DNA of 57,887 bases from Clostridia bacterium (GTDB taxonomy: Bacteria > Bacillota > Clostridia > Christensenellales > Borkfalkiaceae), in contig JAFZXN010000056.1 of the NCBI GenBank assembly GCA_017616695.1, positions 1-57,887 on the forward strand, read 5' to 3'. A model generated the notes under the pieces. It was given only the letters and a program-made list of their open reading frames with translations, had not been told where the DNA came from and made no database searches. The translations under genes were made by a program, and so were the position numbers. Of the stretch, positions 8,167 through 17,671 are shown piece after piece (within the stretch, counting starts at the first letter, position 1; each line of letters opens with the position of its first letter).

Positions 8167-8214
8167 TTTAACAATATATATAGGATAGGCGGAGCGTATG
8201 GAAAACGACGAGGG

Positions 8215-9066
8215 TTACGGTTTTTGATCCGGTCTGTTCTTTTTTCTGAACCCGAGCGGGGTGGTGCCGGCATATTTTTTAAAAAGGCGTATCAGCCCGT
8301 TGGAGTTGGAATACCCGACGGCCTCGGCTATTTCGGCAACGCTCTGATCGGTCGTCAAGAGCATGTTTTCGGCGCGGTTAAGGTCTCTTGATTCGAGGGC
8401 GTGTTTTATGGTCTCCCCCGTATGCTTTTTGAACACTCTTTCAAGGTAAATGGGATCGAATCCGACGGCTTTTGCAACGTCTTTGACGGTGGCGTTCTCG
8501 CCGTCGCGTATCGCAAGAAAAATATTGAATATAAAAGGCGGATAAGCGGACGTGTTTTTGACGGAAAATTCGAGTATATCCGTCAAAAGCGCGTTGCATA
8601 ACTTCGACAGCTCAAAGTAGGAAACGTCCCCCGTGAGCTGTTTTTTCATTGCCTCGAATTTCTCTTTGACGACGTTTTCCGGAAAGTTTTCAAGCACGTA
8701 ATTGCCGCCGGCGGTTATCTTTTTGTAAAAGTCCTTGACCTGTGCTCCGCTGACGTGAAAAAAGTATATTTCGAGGTTGCCCGACGTGGGGTAATAATGG
8801 CTCTTTTCTCCGAGATATATAATGCATAGACAGCCTTTTTTGAGCTTGAGTATCTTCCCGTCGTATTCGACTTCGCCGCTGCCTTCTACGGTGTAATTTA
8901 TCATATAAAAGTCGAAATCCTTGCGTTCGAGATAATAATTTCGCTTTAAATATTCGTGCCCGAAACTGGTGAGATAATCGAGCACGCCGTAATCTTCCGG
9001 CTGCGGAATGAACGTGAACGTTTCCGATTCTTTATGCACTTTGTAATTTCTTTTGCCGTAAGCCAT
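8215..9066 (-). CDS. AraC-family transcriptional regulator
   Basis: I start it at the ATG at 9066 (protein MAYGKRNYK, 283 residues), because AAAGGAG lies 6 nt upstream; the same frame stays open 30 nt further without a site. Residues about 25-150 resemble the cupin sensor domain of AraC regulators (VEYDGKILKLKKGC). The last 100 residues are two helix-turn-helix motifs: VKDVAKAVGFDPIYLERVFK and VAEIAEAVGYSNSNGLIRLF. It is divergent from the secreted SGNH-hydrolase gene at 9253, which makes that gene the likely target. The ligand is unknown but could be a sugar, as is common in the family. Confidence 0.9.
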   Translation of the reverse strand: MAYGKRNYKVHKESETFTFIPQPEDYGVLDYLTSFGHEYLKRNYYLERKDFDFYMINYTVEGSGEVEYDGKILKLKKGCLCIIYLGEKSHYYPTSGNLEIYFFHVSGAQVKDFYKKITAGGNYVLENFPENVVKEKFEAMKKQLTGDVSYFELSKLCNALLTDILEFSVKNTSAYPPFIFNIFLAIRDGENATVKDVAKAVGFDPIYLERVFKKHTGETIKHALESRDLNRAENMLLTTDQSVAEIAEAVGYSNSNGLIRLFKKYAGTTPLGFRKKNRPDQKP

Positions 9067-9252
9067 ATTATCTCCTTTATAAAAGCGTCGCCCCATTTGA
9101 CGGCGTGCTGAACGATTTTTATTAAAAGTTTGTTTTTTGTGATTTTTCGTTTAAAAAATATATTGATTAATATATTTTATAATATAAAATTATATTGAAA
9201 ATGTCAACGGATATTCAACGTTGCGGAAAAATTCGTTAAAAGGAGATATTAA

Positions 9253-12200
9253 ATGAAGTTCAAAAAAGCCTTTTTCGTCATCTTGCTGGCGATAATGAGT
9301 GTCGCGCTGATTTCGGTCGCGGCGTGTAAATCCACCGGCAAAAACAAGCAGAGCGACTCGGTTAGCGGCAGCGACGGGTATTCCTCGGAACAGTCCGCCG
9401 AGCAATCGAACGAGCAATCGACCGAGCAGTCGGTGGAACAATCGACCGAGCAGTCGGGAGAGCCTTCAGTTCCCGAAACGTATCGGATAACTTTTATAGA
9501 GCCGCTTTACGGCACGCTCACAGCCGATAAAGAAAGCGCTGCGATGGGCGAGACGGTCACTTTGACCGCTACCCCCGCCGAGGGTTACGAGCTTATCGGT
9601 ATAACGGTAAACGGCGAGGCTTTGGAAGATACGACTTTCGTTATGCCCGCCGAAGACGTGACGATCGCCGCGGAATTTAAAGCGATAATTTATACCATAA
9701 CGATAGCCGATTGCGAAAACGGCACGCTCACAGCCGATAAAGAAGGTGCTGCGATGGGCGAAACGATAACGCTTTCCGTTACGCCCGCTACGGCTTACAG
9801 GCTCGCGGCTATAAAGCTCGACGGGCAGGCGCTTGGCGCTTATACGTTTACGATGCCGTCAAGAAACGTTACCGTTTCCGCCGAATTTGCCGAAATATTC
9901 GCAAAAGGCGAGAACTTCGGCTACACAGGCGGGTTTATTTCGACTTCGGGCGTGGACGTTTCTTCGGACAGCGGTGAAGATCCCGTGACTTCGTTAGTCG
10001 GAGGTTACGAACAGTACGCGTATTTTAACGACGTGCTTTCGGAAGAGCTTTATTTCGAGACGAAGATAAACGTCAGGTCGGTACTTAACGGCGACGAATA
10101 TCCGAAATTCGGTCTATTCCTCGAAACGGCCGACGGAAGGATAGCTTTTTATGCGGCGATGACTCCGCAGATGACGGCAAATACCGTTGGCAGAGTGTAT
10201 TTCGACGGCACGTCTTATCAGTGGAGTGGCGAAAGCCTCGCTTTAACGGACGGCATGGCGTTCACCGGAGAAGATAAAGTTACGTTCGCGCTTGTACGCG
10301 ACGGTTCGAGCGTGTATTTTTACGTCAACGGCACGCTCGCCATGTACGAAGAGAATTCTTCGCTTTTAGGTGAAGGGGTACTTTCCGCAGCAGGCGTATT
10401 TTCCTTTAATACGGCACTTGATATGAGCGATTATTACGTTAAGACCAACGATGCGGCCGAAAGCGAGATAGCTTCGGCAAAAGCCGACGTTTTAAGACTT
10501 CACGGCGAGACTTACGGTACTGCGGGTAGCTACACCACTTCCGTCGGCGTCGACCTTACTTACGACAGAGGCGAAACGCCGTACGTTCTGTTTAACGGCA
10601 ACGGTTCTCCGCAGTTTGCGTATATAGCCGACATTTTTGCATCGCGCAATTACTACGAAGCCGACTTTACCGTTGTGAGCGTCAAAAACGGCGACGCATA
10701 CCCCAAATTCGGTATGTACGCGCAGACGGAAGAAAAGACGCTTTATTTCTACGTCGATATGAGTACGGAGCTGACGGCAACGACCGTGGGCGCGGTGTAC
10801 GTGAGAAACGGCGCTTGGGATTGGGCTAACGCCCGCACGGCTTCGGTAAGCGGTATGGCGTTTACGGGGGACGACAGCGTTAAGCTCGCCGTATCGAGAA
10901 ACGGGGAAGACTTCATTTTCCTCGTCAACGGTGCGTTTGCGTTATCCGTTCCGCATTCGGAGATCGAAGATATACCTTCGGCGTTCGGCGCGTTCGGGTT
11001 CAATACCGAAATGAAGGTGGCTTCTACCGTTCTCGACGGCAGCGAAGAAAAAGCCGCGCAGGTCAAAACGCTCATACCGAAAGTGGGTTATTCCAAAAAC
11101 GGCGTGGGCTATTCGCTCGACGATTACGTTTACGACCCCGAGACCGATACCATAAGTCTGATGCACGCTTCGAGCTCCGCCCGCGCCATAGCCACGTATT
11201 ACGTGGACGGTCTGCCGGTATATGCCGAAGCCTTCGCAATGGAAGGTAAAGTCCGCATATTCAACACGAGAACTACGGGCACCGCGGCGAGCAAAGTGGA
11301 GCTTCAGGTCGGCAGGAACACTTCCAACTTCTTCAAAATGTACATTTACCGTTTTGAAGCTTCCACTACCAATAACAGCATTTATATCGAGGGCGCCAAC
11401 CAGAAAGACAACGGCAATATCGTGTTGAAGCGCATAAAATACAATACGCTTCCCGAAGGCAACGACTGTACTCTCGATTACAAAGTAATTTACGATCACG
11501 GCACTATTTATCTCGTCATCGACGACGAAGTTCAGCTTATTTACGAGACGGGTTGGAAGGAAGCCGGTTATTCGTTCGGCGTTCTGCAATACGCCGACAC
11601 CGTATGGTCGGAAACGATAGCCACCCTCGACGAGACTGCAGTTATCGGACTTGCCGAAACTTACAAAAACGATTATCTTGCGTACAAAGCGGCGGAAGAA
11701 CTTTCCGAAGACGTAGCTTTAAGCGCCGGAAACGAGATCACGCTTATAAGCGGTAGCGATTATCGCGTAGGCGGGACTCTGCTTGCGGACGGCTCTTCGA
11801 CGGGAAAAACGTCCGTATACGTTAAAGATTCTTCCGCTACCGTTGCCGAATACGCTCTGAGCAAGACTTCGGGCAATAAGTGGCTCGTCGAAAGGACGGC
11901 GGGCGGCACGACCGAAACGATATTGCCTCCCGCTAACGACAGCTACGGGTGGATGAACTTCGAAGTCGCCGTCGGCACGGACGGTGCGGCGTTCATGCTC
12001 AACGGAAAAGTGTACGATATCATCTACTTTACCGCCGTGGGCGACGTTACCGTTTCGGCGGGCGTGACCGGCGGAAACGCGCTGCTTTATAAGACCTACG
12101 TTCAACAATTCGATACAGCCGCTGACGCGGACGAATACGTATCTTCCGCGCCCGTGTACGCGTATTATTCCAATTATTCGTCGCGCATAAACAGCCTTTA

Positions 12201-13908
12201 CAACGAGTATATCGCAAGCGGCGACAGTGTGACGGGCGGCGTGCTCATTCTCGGCAGCTCGACGATGGACTTCTGGGATAATTGGGCGGAAGATCTTTCG
12301 CTTACCGATAAAAAGACAGGTTATAACGTCGGTATCGGCGGCACTACGAGCGAGGACTGGCTGTTTGCTTACGATAAGCTCGTCAAGCCGTTCGCGCCTT
12401 CGTGCGTGCTCATCTTCGTCGGCGGTAACGACCTTGGAGTGAACGGCGCCCGCGCCGTGGACACGGCCGACCGCATAGAAAGATTTATAGAAAGATTGCA
12501 CGGGGATTTCCCGAATGCCGATATCTATTACATTTATTCGCTTGCTTGCCCGTCGAGCTATGCCGGCGGCAGGTGGACCAAACACGAATACGAACTGCTC
12601 GTTAATACTCTCAAAGCTTATTGCGATTCGACCGATATCGTTACGGGTATTGACGTAAACGGCGTGCTGATAGACGGCAACGGCGATCCCGCCGAAGGTT
12701 ATTTCCGCCCCGACGGTATCCACATGACCGAGATAGGCTACGCCGCCTGGACGGATTATCTTCTCGACGTTATCGAGTTCCCGTTGACTCTCGGCAAACG
12801 CTATATCACGTCGGAATTCGACGGCGTTACAAGCTGCTTTGCGGCGTTTGACGAACAATTCGTTATCGACCTCACGGGGACCGAGTACGAAGGCAACGAA
12901 GGACTTACCTTGAGCGTTACCGACGAAAACGGCAATATGGTCCCCGTAACGAGAAACGGCGACGTGTTTACGTTTATGATGCCCGCGATGAACGTTACGC
13001 TTTCGGCGACGATATCCGTCAGGTTCACTAACGTAGTGTGGACGGATAACGGTACGCTTATAAAAGGCGCTTACAATTCCTTTGCCGTCGCGGCGACGGA
13101 AATGACTATCCCCTTGCACTACGCTTACGAAAGCCTTTACGAACTTCTCCCCGACGCGATAAAGACGAGCAATTACGTTTACGGGTATTCAGTGTCTTCG
13201 GACGGCGGCGAAACTTTCGGCGATATCGTCACCGATATCGGCTTGGTCGCGCTTAATGAAAACGACATATTAAAGGTACATTTCGTAATGATGGGCAGCG
13301 CCGCGAGCGGCAACAGCAATTACAATCAGGCTTCGTTCGACGCTCTTTCCGATACGCTCACGCTCGGCAGCGACGAAAACCTTTCCTCCACCCGTTATTG
13401 GGGCGCGCTGTATAAAGACGGGGCTATTTATACTGGCAATAATTATACGGTCACGATGCGTCTTACCCTGGCAAAACCCGACGCAACTCGTAACTTCGTT
13501 GCCGAGATACAAGTTTCGAATATGCCCGCCAAGGACGTTTACAGAGGCCGCAAAGTTTACTTGCGTTTCGAGAAGAACGCTACCGTTTTGAAACGCCAGA
13601 TGACCGAAACGCTTACTTCCGCTTATAACGCCGGCTGGACTAAGACAAATACGGCTATCACGGTCGAAAGTATCGACGTTCTTTCTATAACGCTCGACGT
13701 CACTATCGTCGTCACGCCCGAAGGCTTTACTCTTACCGTCGTCAACGTCAACGACACCGACCAGACGTATACCGAAACGTACGTATTCTCCGACGACAAG
13801 TATGCGTGGGAAAACGTCAACGTCTGCCTTGCCGACGTTCAGATAGGTAAAGTCGTAGTAAGCAACATTACGTTTACCGACAACTCCGCTTCGGGATCAA
13901 GCTCGTAA
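9253..13908 (+). CDS. Large secreted lipoprotein with SGNH/GDSL hydrolase domain
   Basis: A 1551-residue exported protein. The signal peptide ends in a lipobox (SVAAC, Cys25), so it should be lipid-anchored on the outer face of the membrane. A Ser/Glu/Gln-rich linker (residues 35-75, SEQS/TEQS units) is followed by two InlB-type repeats (75-215, each opening with a GTLTADKE segment). Next come two related beta-rich modules that look like concanavalin-type folds (216-400 and 405-610). The SGNH hydrolase domain is near 995-1180, with LGSSTMDFW (Ser), NVGIGGTT, VGGND and DGIHMTEIGY (Asp/His). Another InlB-like repeat and an unassigned C-terminal region follow. It probably acts on acylated glycans; this is inferred from the hydrolase type and binding modules. 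Confidence 0.85.
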   Translation: MKFKKAFFVILLAIMSVALISVAACKSTGKNKQSDSVSGSDGYSSEQSAEQSNEQSTEQSVEQSTEQSGEPSVPETYRITFIEPLYGTLTADKESAAMGETVTLTATPAEGYELIGITVNGEALEDTTFVMPAEDVTIAAEFKAIIYTITIADCENGTLTADKEGAAMGETITLSVTPATAYRLAAIKLDGQALGAYTFTMPSRNVTVSAEFAEIFAKGENFGYTGGFISTSGVDVSSDSGEDPVTSLVGGYEQYAYFNDVLSEELYFETKINVRSVLNGDEYPKFGLFLETADGRIAFYAAMTPQMTANTVGRVYFDGTSYQWSGESLALTDGMAFTGEDKVTFALVRDGSSVYFYVNGTLAMYEENSSLLGEGVLSAAGVFSFNTALDMSDYYVKTNDAAESEIASAKADVLRLHGETYGTAGSYTTSVGVDLTYDRGETPYVLFNGNGSPQFAYIADIFASRNYYEADFTVVSVKNGDAYPKFGMYAQTEEKTLYFYVDMSTELTATTVGAVYVRNGAWDWANARTASVSGMAFTGDDSVKLAVSRNGEDFIFLVNGAFALSVPHSEIEDIPSAFGAFGFNTEMKVASTVLDGSEEKAAQVKTLIPKVGYSKNGVGYSLDDYVYDPETDTISLMHASSSARAIATYYVDGLPVYAEAFAMEGKVRIFNTRTTGTAASKVELQVGRNTSNFFKMYIYRFEASTTNNSIYIEGANQKDNGNIVLKRIKYNTLPEGNDCTLDYKVIYDHGTIYLVIDDEVQLIYETGWKEAGYSFGVLQYADTVWSETIATLDETAVIGLAETYKNDYLAYKAAEELSEDVALSAGNEITLISGSDYRVGGTLLADGSSTGKTSVYVKDSSATVAEYALSKTSGNKWLVERTAGGTTETILPPANDSYGWMNFEVAVGTDGAAFMLNGKVYDIIYFTAVGDVTVSAGVTGGNALLYKTYVQQFDTAADADEYVSSAPVYAYYSNYSSRINSLYNEYIASGDSVTGGVLILGSSTMDFWDNWAEDLSLTDKKTGYNVGIGGTTSEDWLFAYDKLVKPFAPSCVLIFVGGNDLGVNGARAVDTADRIERFIERLHGDFPNADIYYIYSLACPSSYAGGRWTKHEYELLVNTLKAYCDSTDIVTGIDVNGVLIDGNGDPAEGYFRPDGIHMTEIGYAAWTDYLLDVIEFPLTLGKRYITSEFDGVTSCFAAFDEQFVIDLTGTEYEGNEGLTLSVTDENGNMVPVTRNGDVFTFMMPAMNVTLSATISVRFTNVVWTDNGTLIKGAYNSFAVAATEMTIPLHYAYESLYELLPDAIKTSNYVYGYSVSSDGGETFGDIVTDIGLVALNENDILKVHFVMMGSAASGNSNYNQASFDALSDTLTLGSDENLSSTRYWGALYKDGAIYTGNNYTVTMRLTLAKPDATRNFVAEIQVSNMPAKDVYRGRKVYLRFEKNATVLKRQMTETLTSAYNAGWTKTNTAITVESIDVLSITLDVTIVVTPEGFTLTVVNVNDTDQTYTETYVFSDDKYAWENVNVCLADVQIGKVVVSNITFTDNSASGSSS

Positions 13909-14206
13909 AAGGAAATATCGGCTTTGATTCGGATATTTGCACTTTCCCGAATTTTTGCGCTTTCCTTATAAAGGACTTCCTCTCATCTTTCAGACTTGAA
14001 AGATGGCAGTGAAATTTTCGGCTGTTGTTACGGTCAAGTGTTTACGCCTGTCATCATTCCGTTTTATCTTAATATGCATACGATATACGCGCGACGAGGA
14101 TTTTTTTCTTCGCCGCGCGTATTGCGTTATTGTCGGGTTAAAAAACGGAGGGTTGGCAGGCGGGAGTCAACCTGATACAAAATTCGCTTAAATGGCGCTC
14201 ATTGTC
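13909..14206. other. Intergenic stretch with two hairpins
   Basis: Two perfect or near-perfect hairpins occur: CATCTTTCA/TGAAAGATG near 13994-14015, and a long one (TACGCGCG with CGCGCGTA around an ATTTTTTT loop) near 14086-14122. Neither has a downstream T-run. A 62-codon open frame at 14003 has no coding character. Confidence 0.5.
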
Positions 14207-14236
14207 TTGACTGTGACGGTCGGTTTGTTATATAAT
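14207..14236 (+). promoter_or_regulatory. Sigma-A promoter of plsX
   Basis: TTGACT and TATAAT are separated by 18 bp. plsX starts about 90 bp downstream. Confidence 0.65.
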
Positions 14237-14327
14237 TATCGTAACTGTTTATATTATATATAGGTATATAGGCGGCTATTTATACGATAGATCGATCTTA
14301 CGGACGTTCCGCAAGGCGAGGAGAATT

Positions 14328-15350
14328 ATGATAAAGATCGTTGTTGACTGCTACGGCGGAGACTACAGCCCGAGCGCAAACGTCGAGGGCGCCGTCGAAG
14401 CTCTCGGATCGCACGAAGACCTGTCGCTCGTTTTAACGGGCGACGAACAGGAAATAAATAAAGAGCTTTCGCGTTTTAATTACGACAAGGCGCGTATTAC
14501 GGTCGTGAATGCACCGAAGGTCATCTCTCACGAGGTAAAGCCCACCGTCGCGATAAAAGACGCCGAAACTTCCATGGCAAAAGCTATGGAGATAGTAAGA
14601 AAAGAAGACGACGTTGCGGGGCTTGTCAGCCTCGGCTCGACGGGCGCGCTTTTGGCAGGTGCGTTTTTAAAGGTCGGAAGGCTGAAAAACGTGCTCCGTC
14701 CCGCGTTCTGCCCGATACTTCCCACGATGGACGGCAAAGGCGTCGGTATCTGCGACAGCGGCGCAAACGCCGAGTGCACGCCCGATTATCTTAAGCAGTT
14801 CGCCATTATGGGCAGCAAGTATCTCGAGATAACTTACGGGTTCAAGTCGCCGAGAGTGGCTCTACTTAATATCGGCACGGAAGAGGATAAGGGCGACAGG
14901 TTGCGCCTTGAAGCTTACGAACTTTTAAAAAACACCGAGTGCATTAACTTCGTCGGCAATATGGAGAGCAGAAATCTTTTGACGGGCGAGCTCGATCTCG
15001 TCGTTTGCGACGGGTTTTCGGGCAACGTTTTGTTAAAGTCGACCGAGGGTGCTTGCCTTGAAATGCTCAAGATGTTAAAAAGGACTTTCACGAGCAGCCT
15101 TAAAAACAAGATCGGGGCATTGTTTTTGAAAAAATCCATTTTAAAGACCAAAGATTTTATGGATTACCGCAACTACGGCGGCGCGGTCATGCTCGGAACG
15201 AAAAAGATAGTCGTCAAGTGCCACGGCAACGGCGTTGCCAAAACGGTGGCAAACTGCATAGATCAGGCTTACAAAATGCAGGCGGGCGGGCTCAACGAGG
15301 CGATAGAAAAAGCCCTCGAACAGTACGCGCCGAGACAGACTTCGGTTTAA
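14328..15350 (+). CDS. plsX: Phosphate acyltransferase PlsX
   Basis: Makes acyl-phosphate from acyl-ACP for phospholipid synthesis, acting as a peripheral membrane enzyme. The 340-residue length fits. The N-terminus has DCYGGDYSPSANVEG, where most relatives have DAMGGD. Further family segments are SLGSTGALLAGA near 105, PILPTMDGK near 129, DSGANAECTPDYLKQFA near 144 and VCDGFSGNVLLKSTEG near 226. GAGGAG lies a few nt before the ATG. The usual neighbours (fabH, fabD, acpP, rnc) are absent and degV follows. DegV proteins bind fatty acids and deliver them to FakA for phosphorylation, so the pair may have a lipid link. Confidence 0.92.
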   Translation: MIKIVVDCYGGDYSPSANVEGAVEALGSHEDLSLVLTGDEQEINKELSRFNYDKARITVVNAPKVISHEVKPTVAIKDAETSMAKAMEIVRKEDDVAGLVSLGSTGALLAGAFLKVGRLKNVLRPAFCPILPTMDGKGVGICDSGANAECTPDYLKQFAIMGSKYLEITYGFKSPRVALLNIGTEEDKGDRLRLEAYELLKNTECINFVGNMESRNLLTGELDLVVCDGFSGNVLLKSTEGACLEMLKMLKRTFTSSLKNKIGALFLKKSILKTKDFMDYRNYGGAVMLGTKKIVVKCHGNGVAKTVANCIDQAYKMQAGGLNEAIEKALEQYAPRQTSV

Positions 15351-15474
15351 ACTTACGATAAGGCGGCGTTTTTTAAAGCTCGCCGCTTATAAATAACCGA
15401 GGAAACGGTCGATACACTTTTTTTTGCGTTACCGATATCGTTTCCGCAGAATAGAATATTAGGGAGACTTAATA

Positions 15475-16353
15475 ATGATCACTTTCTTTACAGATACAGA
15501 TTGCGACGTAACTCGCGAAGTGGCTGAAAAATACGGCTACAAACTTATCAGTATGCCCTACACTATGGGCGAAAAGACCATATATCCTTACGAGGATTTC
15601 GACGAATTCGACGATAAAACTTTTTATAACACCCTCCGTAACCTGACGAAGGATCAACTTCCCACCACCAGCGCTTACGGTAAGGAAAAGTACCTCGAAG
15701 TCTTCGAGCCGGAATTTGCCGCCGGTAACGACGTGTTTTACGTTCATTTTTCCACGGCGATGTCGGCGTCGTTCGGGTTTATGAATATGGCGGTTGAAGA
15801 GCTTAAAGCCAAATATCCCGAGAGAAAGTTTTACGAAATAGACACCAAGGGCATCACTATCCCGAGCTATAATATCGTGTGCGAAGTGGGCGATATGAGA
15901 CGCGCCGGCGCCACACCCGAAGAGATCCTCAAGTGGGCGGAGACCGAAGTCGATAAATTTGCCACTTACTTTTACGCCAACGACCTTAAATTCTTCCGTA
16001 AGAGCGGAAGAGTCGGCGGGCTTGCGGCTATCTTCGGCGGCGCGCTCGGCATTCGCCCCATAATTTATATGAGCGCGCAGGGCAAAATGGAGAGTATCGG
16101 CAAGGAAATAGGTAAAGAAAAGGCCATCAACCGTCTCGTCGCGTACGTCGAAGAGCTCGGCGAAGATATCAAAAGCCACCGCATCATCATAGGTCACTGC
16201 GACTGCTACGAGGACGCGGAAAAGTTGATCGCAAAGCTCGAAGAAAAGTTCGGCAAGCTCGATAATATCGAGATACACCCCGTAAACCCCACCGCCGGTT
16301 GCCACTGCGGGCCGAGCGCGATAGGCATCTGTTTCCATGCAAAGCACCGCTGA
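15475..16353 (+). CDS. DegV-family fatty-acid-binding protein
   Basis: DegV/FakB-like proteins bind a fatty acid and present it to the kinase FakA. This 292-residue protein has the family layout: TDTDCDVT at the N-terminus (usually a DS-type motif), LPTTSAYG near 61, HFSTAMSASFGF near 88, DTKGITIPSYN near 122, FRKSGRVGG near 174, GIRPIIYM near 193 and AGCHCGPSAIG near 275. GGGAG lies 8 nt upstream of the ATG. Its end overlaps the start of the next gene by 17 nt. No FakA gene is present here. Confidence 0.88.
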   Translation: MITFFTDTDCDVTREVAEKYGYKLISMPYTMGEKTIYPYEDFDEFDDKTFYNTLRNLTKDQLPTTSAYGKEKYLEVFEPEFAAGNDVFYVHFSTAMSASFGFMNMAVEELKAKYPERKFYEIDTKGITIPSYNIVCEVGDMRRAGATPEEILKWAETEVDKFATYFYANDLKFFRKSGRVGGLAAIFGGALGIRPIIYMSAQGKMESIGKEIGKEKAINRLVAYVEELGEDIKSHRIIIGHCDCYEDAEKLIAKLEEKFGKLDNIEIHPVNPTAGCHCGPSAIGICFHAKHR

Positions 16354-17473
16354 AATGATAAACGTTCACGAAGTCGTCACCGCGCGGGACAAAAGGGAAT
16401 TTCTGAACTTCCCTTTAAGACTGTATAAAGATTGTCCGTACTTCGTTCCGCCGCTTTATATAGACGAAAAAAAGATCTTTTCACCTAAATATTTTTACTA
16501 CGACACTTGCGAGGCCGTGTATTTTCTCGCTGAAAGGGATAATAAGACGGTCGGCAGGATAAGCGGCATTTTGCAAAAAGCCCACAACGAAAAGACGGGC
16601 GAAAAGCGCGTGCGTTTTACAAGGTTCGACTCGATAAACGACCTTGAAGTCGCTTCCGCCTTGTTTGCCGCCGTCGAAAAGTGGGCGAAAGATAAGGGCA
16701 TGGATATCGTGTGCGGGCCGCTCGGGTTTTCCGACCTTGAAAGGGAAGGACTTTTGATAGACGGTTTCGACCAACTTTCGACTTTCGAGGAGCAGTATAA
16801 TTACGACTACTACCCTTCGCTCGTGGAAGCGTGCGGCTATAAAAAAGAAGTCGATTGGGTGGAAAGGCGTATCACCTGGCCGAAAAAGACCGATGAAAAG
16901 CTCGTTCGCGTTTCCGAAATGATCCTGAAAAAGCACGGTCTGAAAGTAGGAACGGCAAAAAATCTCAACGAGTTTTTGAAAAAGTACGCCGACGGATTTT
17001 TCGATCTTCTCGATAAGACCTACGTCAATATTTACGGCACGGTGCCCTTTACGGAGGGTATGAAAAAGAATATGATTGATAATTTCAAGATCATTATGAG
17101 CTTGAAATACGTGTCCGTCATAGTCGACGAAAACGATAAGGTCGTTTGCCTTGCGATATGCTTTCCGTCTTTATCAGAGCCGCTCGTCAGATCGCGCGGG
17201 CATCTTACCCCCGCCGCCATCTACGGTATACTTAAATCAAAACGCCACCCGAAGGTCGTCGACCTCGGCCTTATAGGCGTCGATCCCGAGTATGCTATGA
17301 AAGGCGTCAGTTCGACTATCTTTTCAACGCTCATGCAGGGGCTTGAAAAGGAAAATATCGAATACGCGGAGACCAATCTCAACCTCGAGGATAATTATAA
17401 TATTCAAAACCAGTGGCGTCGCTTTGAAAGCGTTCTCCATAAACGCCGCCGCGCATATATCAAGAATATCTGA
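16337..17473 (+). CDS. GNAT-like protein, YghO-type
   Basis: A 378-residue protein resembling the YghO-like hypothetical acetyltransferases. Recognisable parts are VPPLYIDEKK near 39, VGRISGIL near 71, a central CGPLGFSDLEREGLLIDGF near 127, and a C-terminal half with VVDLGLIGVDPEYAMKGV near 312 followed by ETNLNLEDNYNIQNQW near 349. The last part looks like the acetyl-CoA-binding end of a GNAT fold. The start is uncertain: ATG 16337 lies inside degV, ATG 16355 is also possible, and neither has a clear Shine-Dalgarno site. The substrate is unknown. Confidence 0.7.
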   Translation: MQSTAEMINVHEVVTARDKREFLNFPLRLYKDCPYFVPPLYIDEKKIFSPKYFYYDTCEAVYFLAERDNKTVGRISGILQKAHNEKTGEKRVRFTRFDSINDLEVASALFAAVEKWAKDKGMDIVCGPLGFSDLEREGLLIDGFDQLSTFEEQYNYDYYPSLVEACGYKKEVDWVERRITWPKKTDEKLVRVSEMILKKHGLKVGTAKNLNEFLKKYADGFFDLLDKTYVNIYGTVPFTEGMKKNMIDNFKIIMSLKYVSVIVDENDKVVCLAICFPSLSEPLVRSRGHLTPAAIYGILKSKRHPKVVDLGLIGVDPEYAMKGVSSTIFSTLMQGLEKENIEYAETNLNLEDNYNIQNQWRRFESVLHKRRRAYIKNI

Positions 17474-17517
17474 TCGTCCTTAAGGCGTTTATATAAATAT
17501 CGTCGTAACTTATTTCG

Positions 17518-17544
17518 GGCGGGCTTTTATAGCCCGCCGTTTTC
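17518..17544 (+). terminator. Terminator after the YghO-like gene
   Basis: The 8-bp stem GGCGGGCT/AGCCCGCC has a 5-nt loop and is followed by GTTTTC. Confidence 0.75.
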
Positions 17545-17551
17545 AATAAAA

Positions 17552-17590
17552 GAAACGACCGCGAAAAAAGTATCGCGGTCGTTTCTTTTT
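17552..17590 (+). terminator. Second terminator in tandem
   Basis: A perfect 13-bp stem (GAAACGACCGCGA/TCGCGGTCGTTTC) is followed by TTTTT. Confidence 0.8.
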
Positions 17591-17636
17591 GACGGCAAAA
17601 AGCCGTTTAATCTATCTTGAATTTATATAAAAGTTT

Positions 17637-17657
17637 GCCTATAAGTCGATTATCGGC
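17637..17657 (+). repeat. Dispersed intergenic repeat, copy 2
   Basis: Matches the core GCCTATAAGTCGATTATCG exactly. It lies 15 bp beyond the 3' end of the minus-strand YitT gene, between two converging genes. Confidence 0.75.
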
Positions 17658-17671
17658 AGTTTTTATCGCTA

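Noticed and set aside
11719-13119. A 466-codon minus-strand open frame opposite the SGNH-hydrolase gene
   Set aside because: It lies wholly inside a well-supported gene, has no ribosome site and encodes an Arg/Val/His-rich product typical of the antisense of this codon usage.
14003-14191. 62-codon ORF before plsX
   Set aside because: It spans two hairpins, lacks a ribosome site and shows no coding character.
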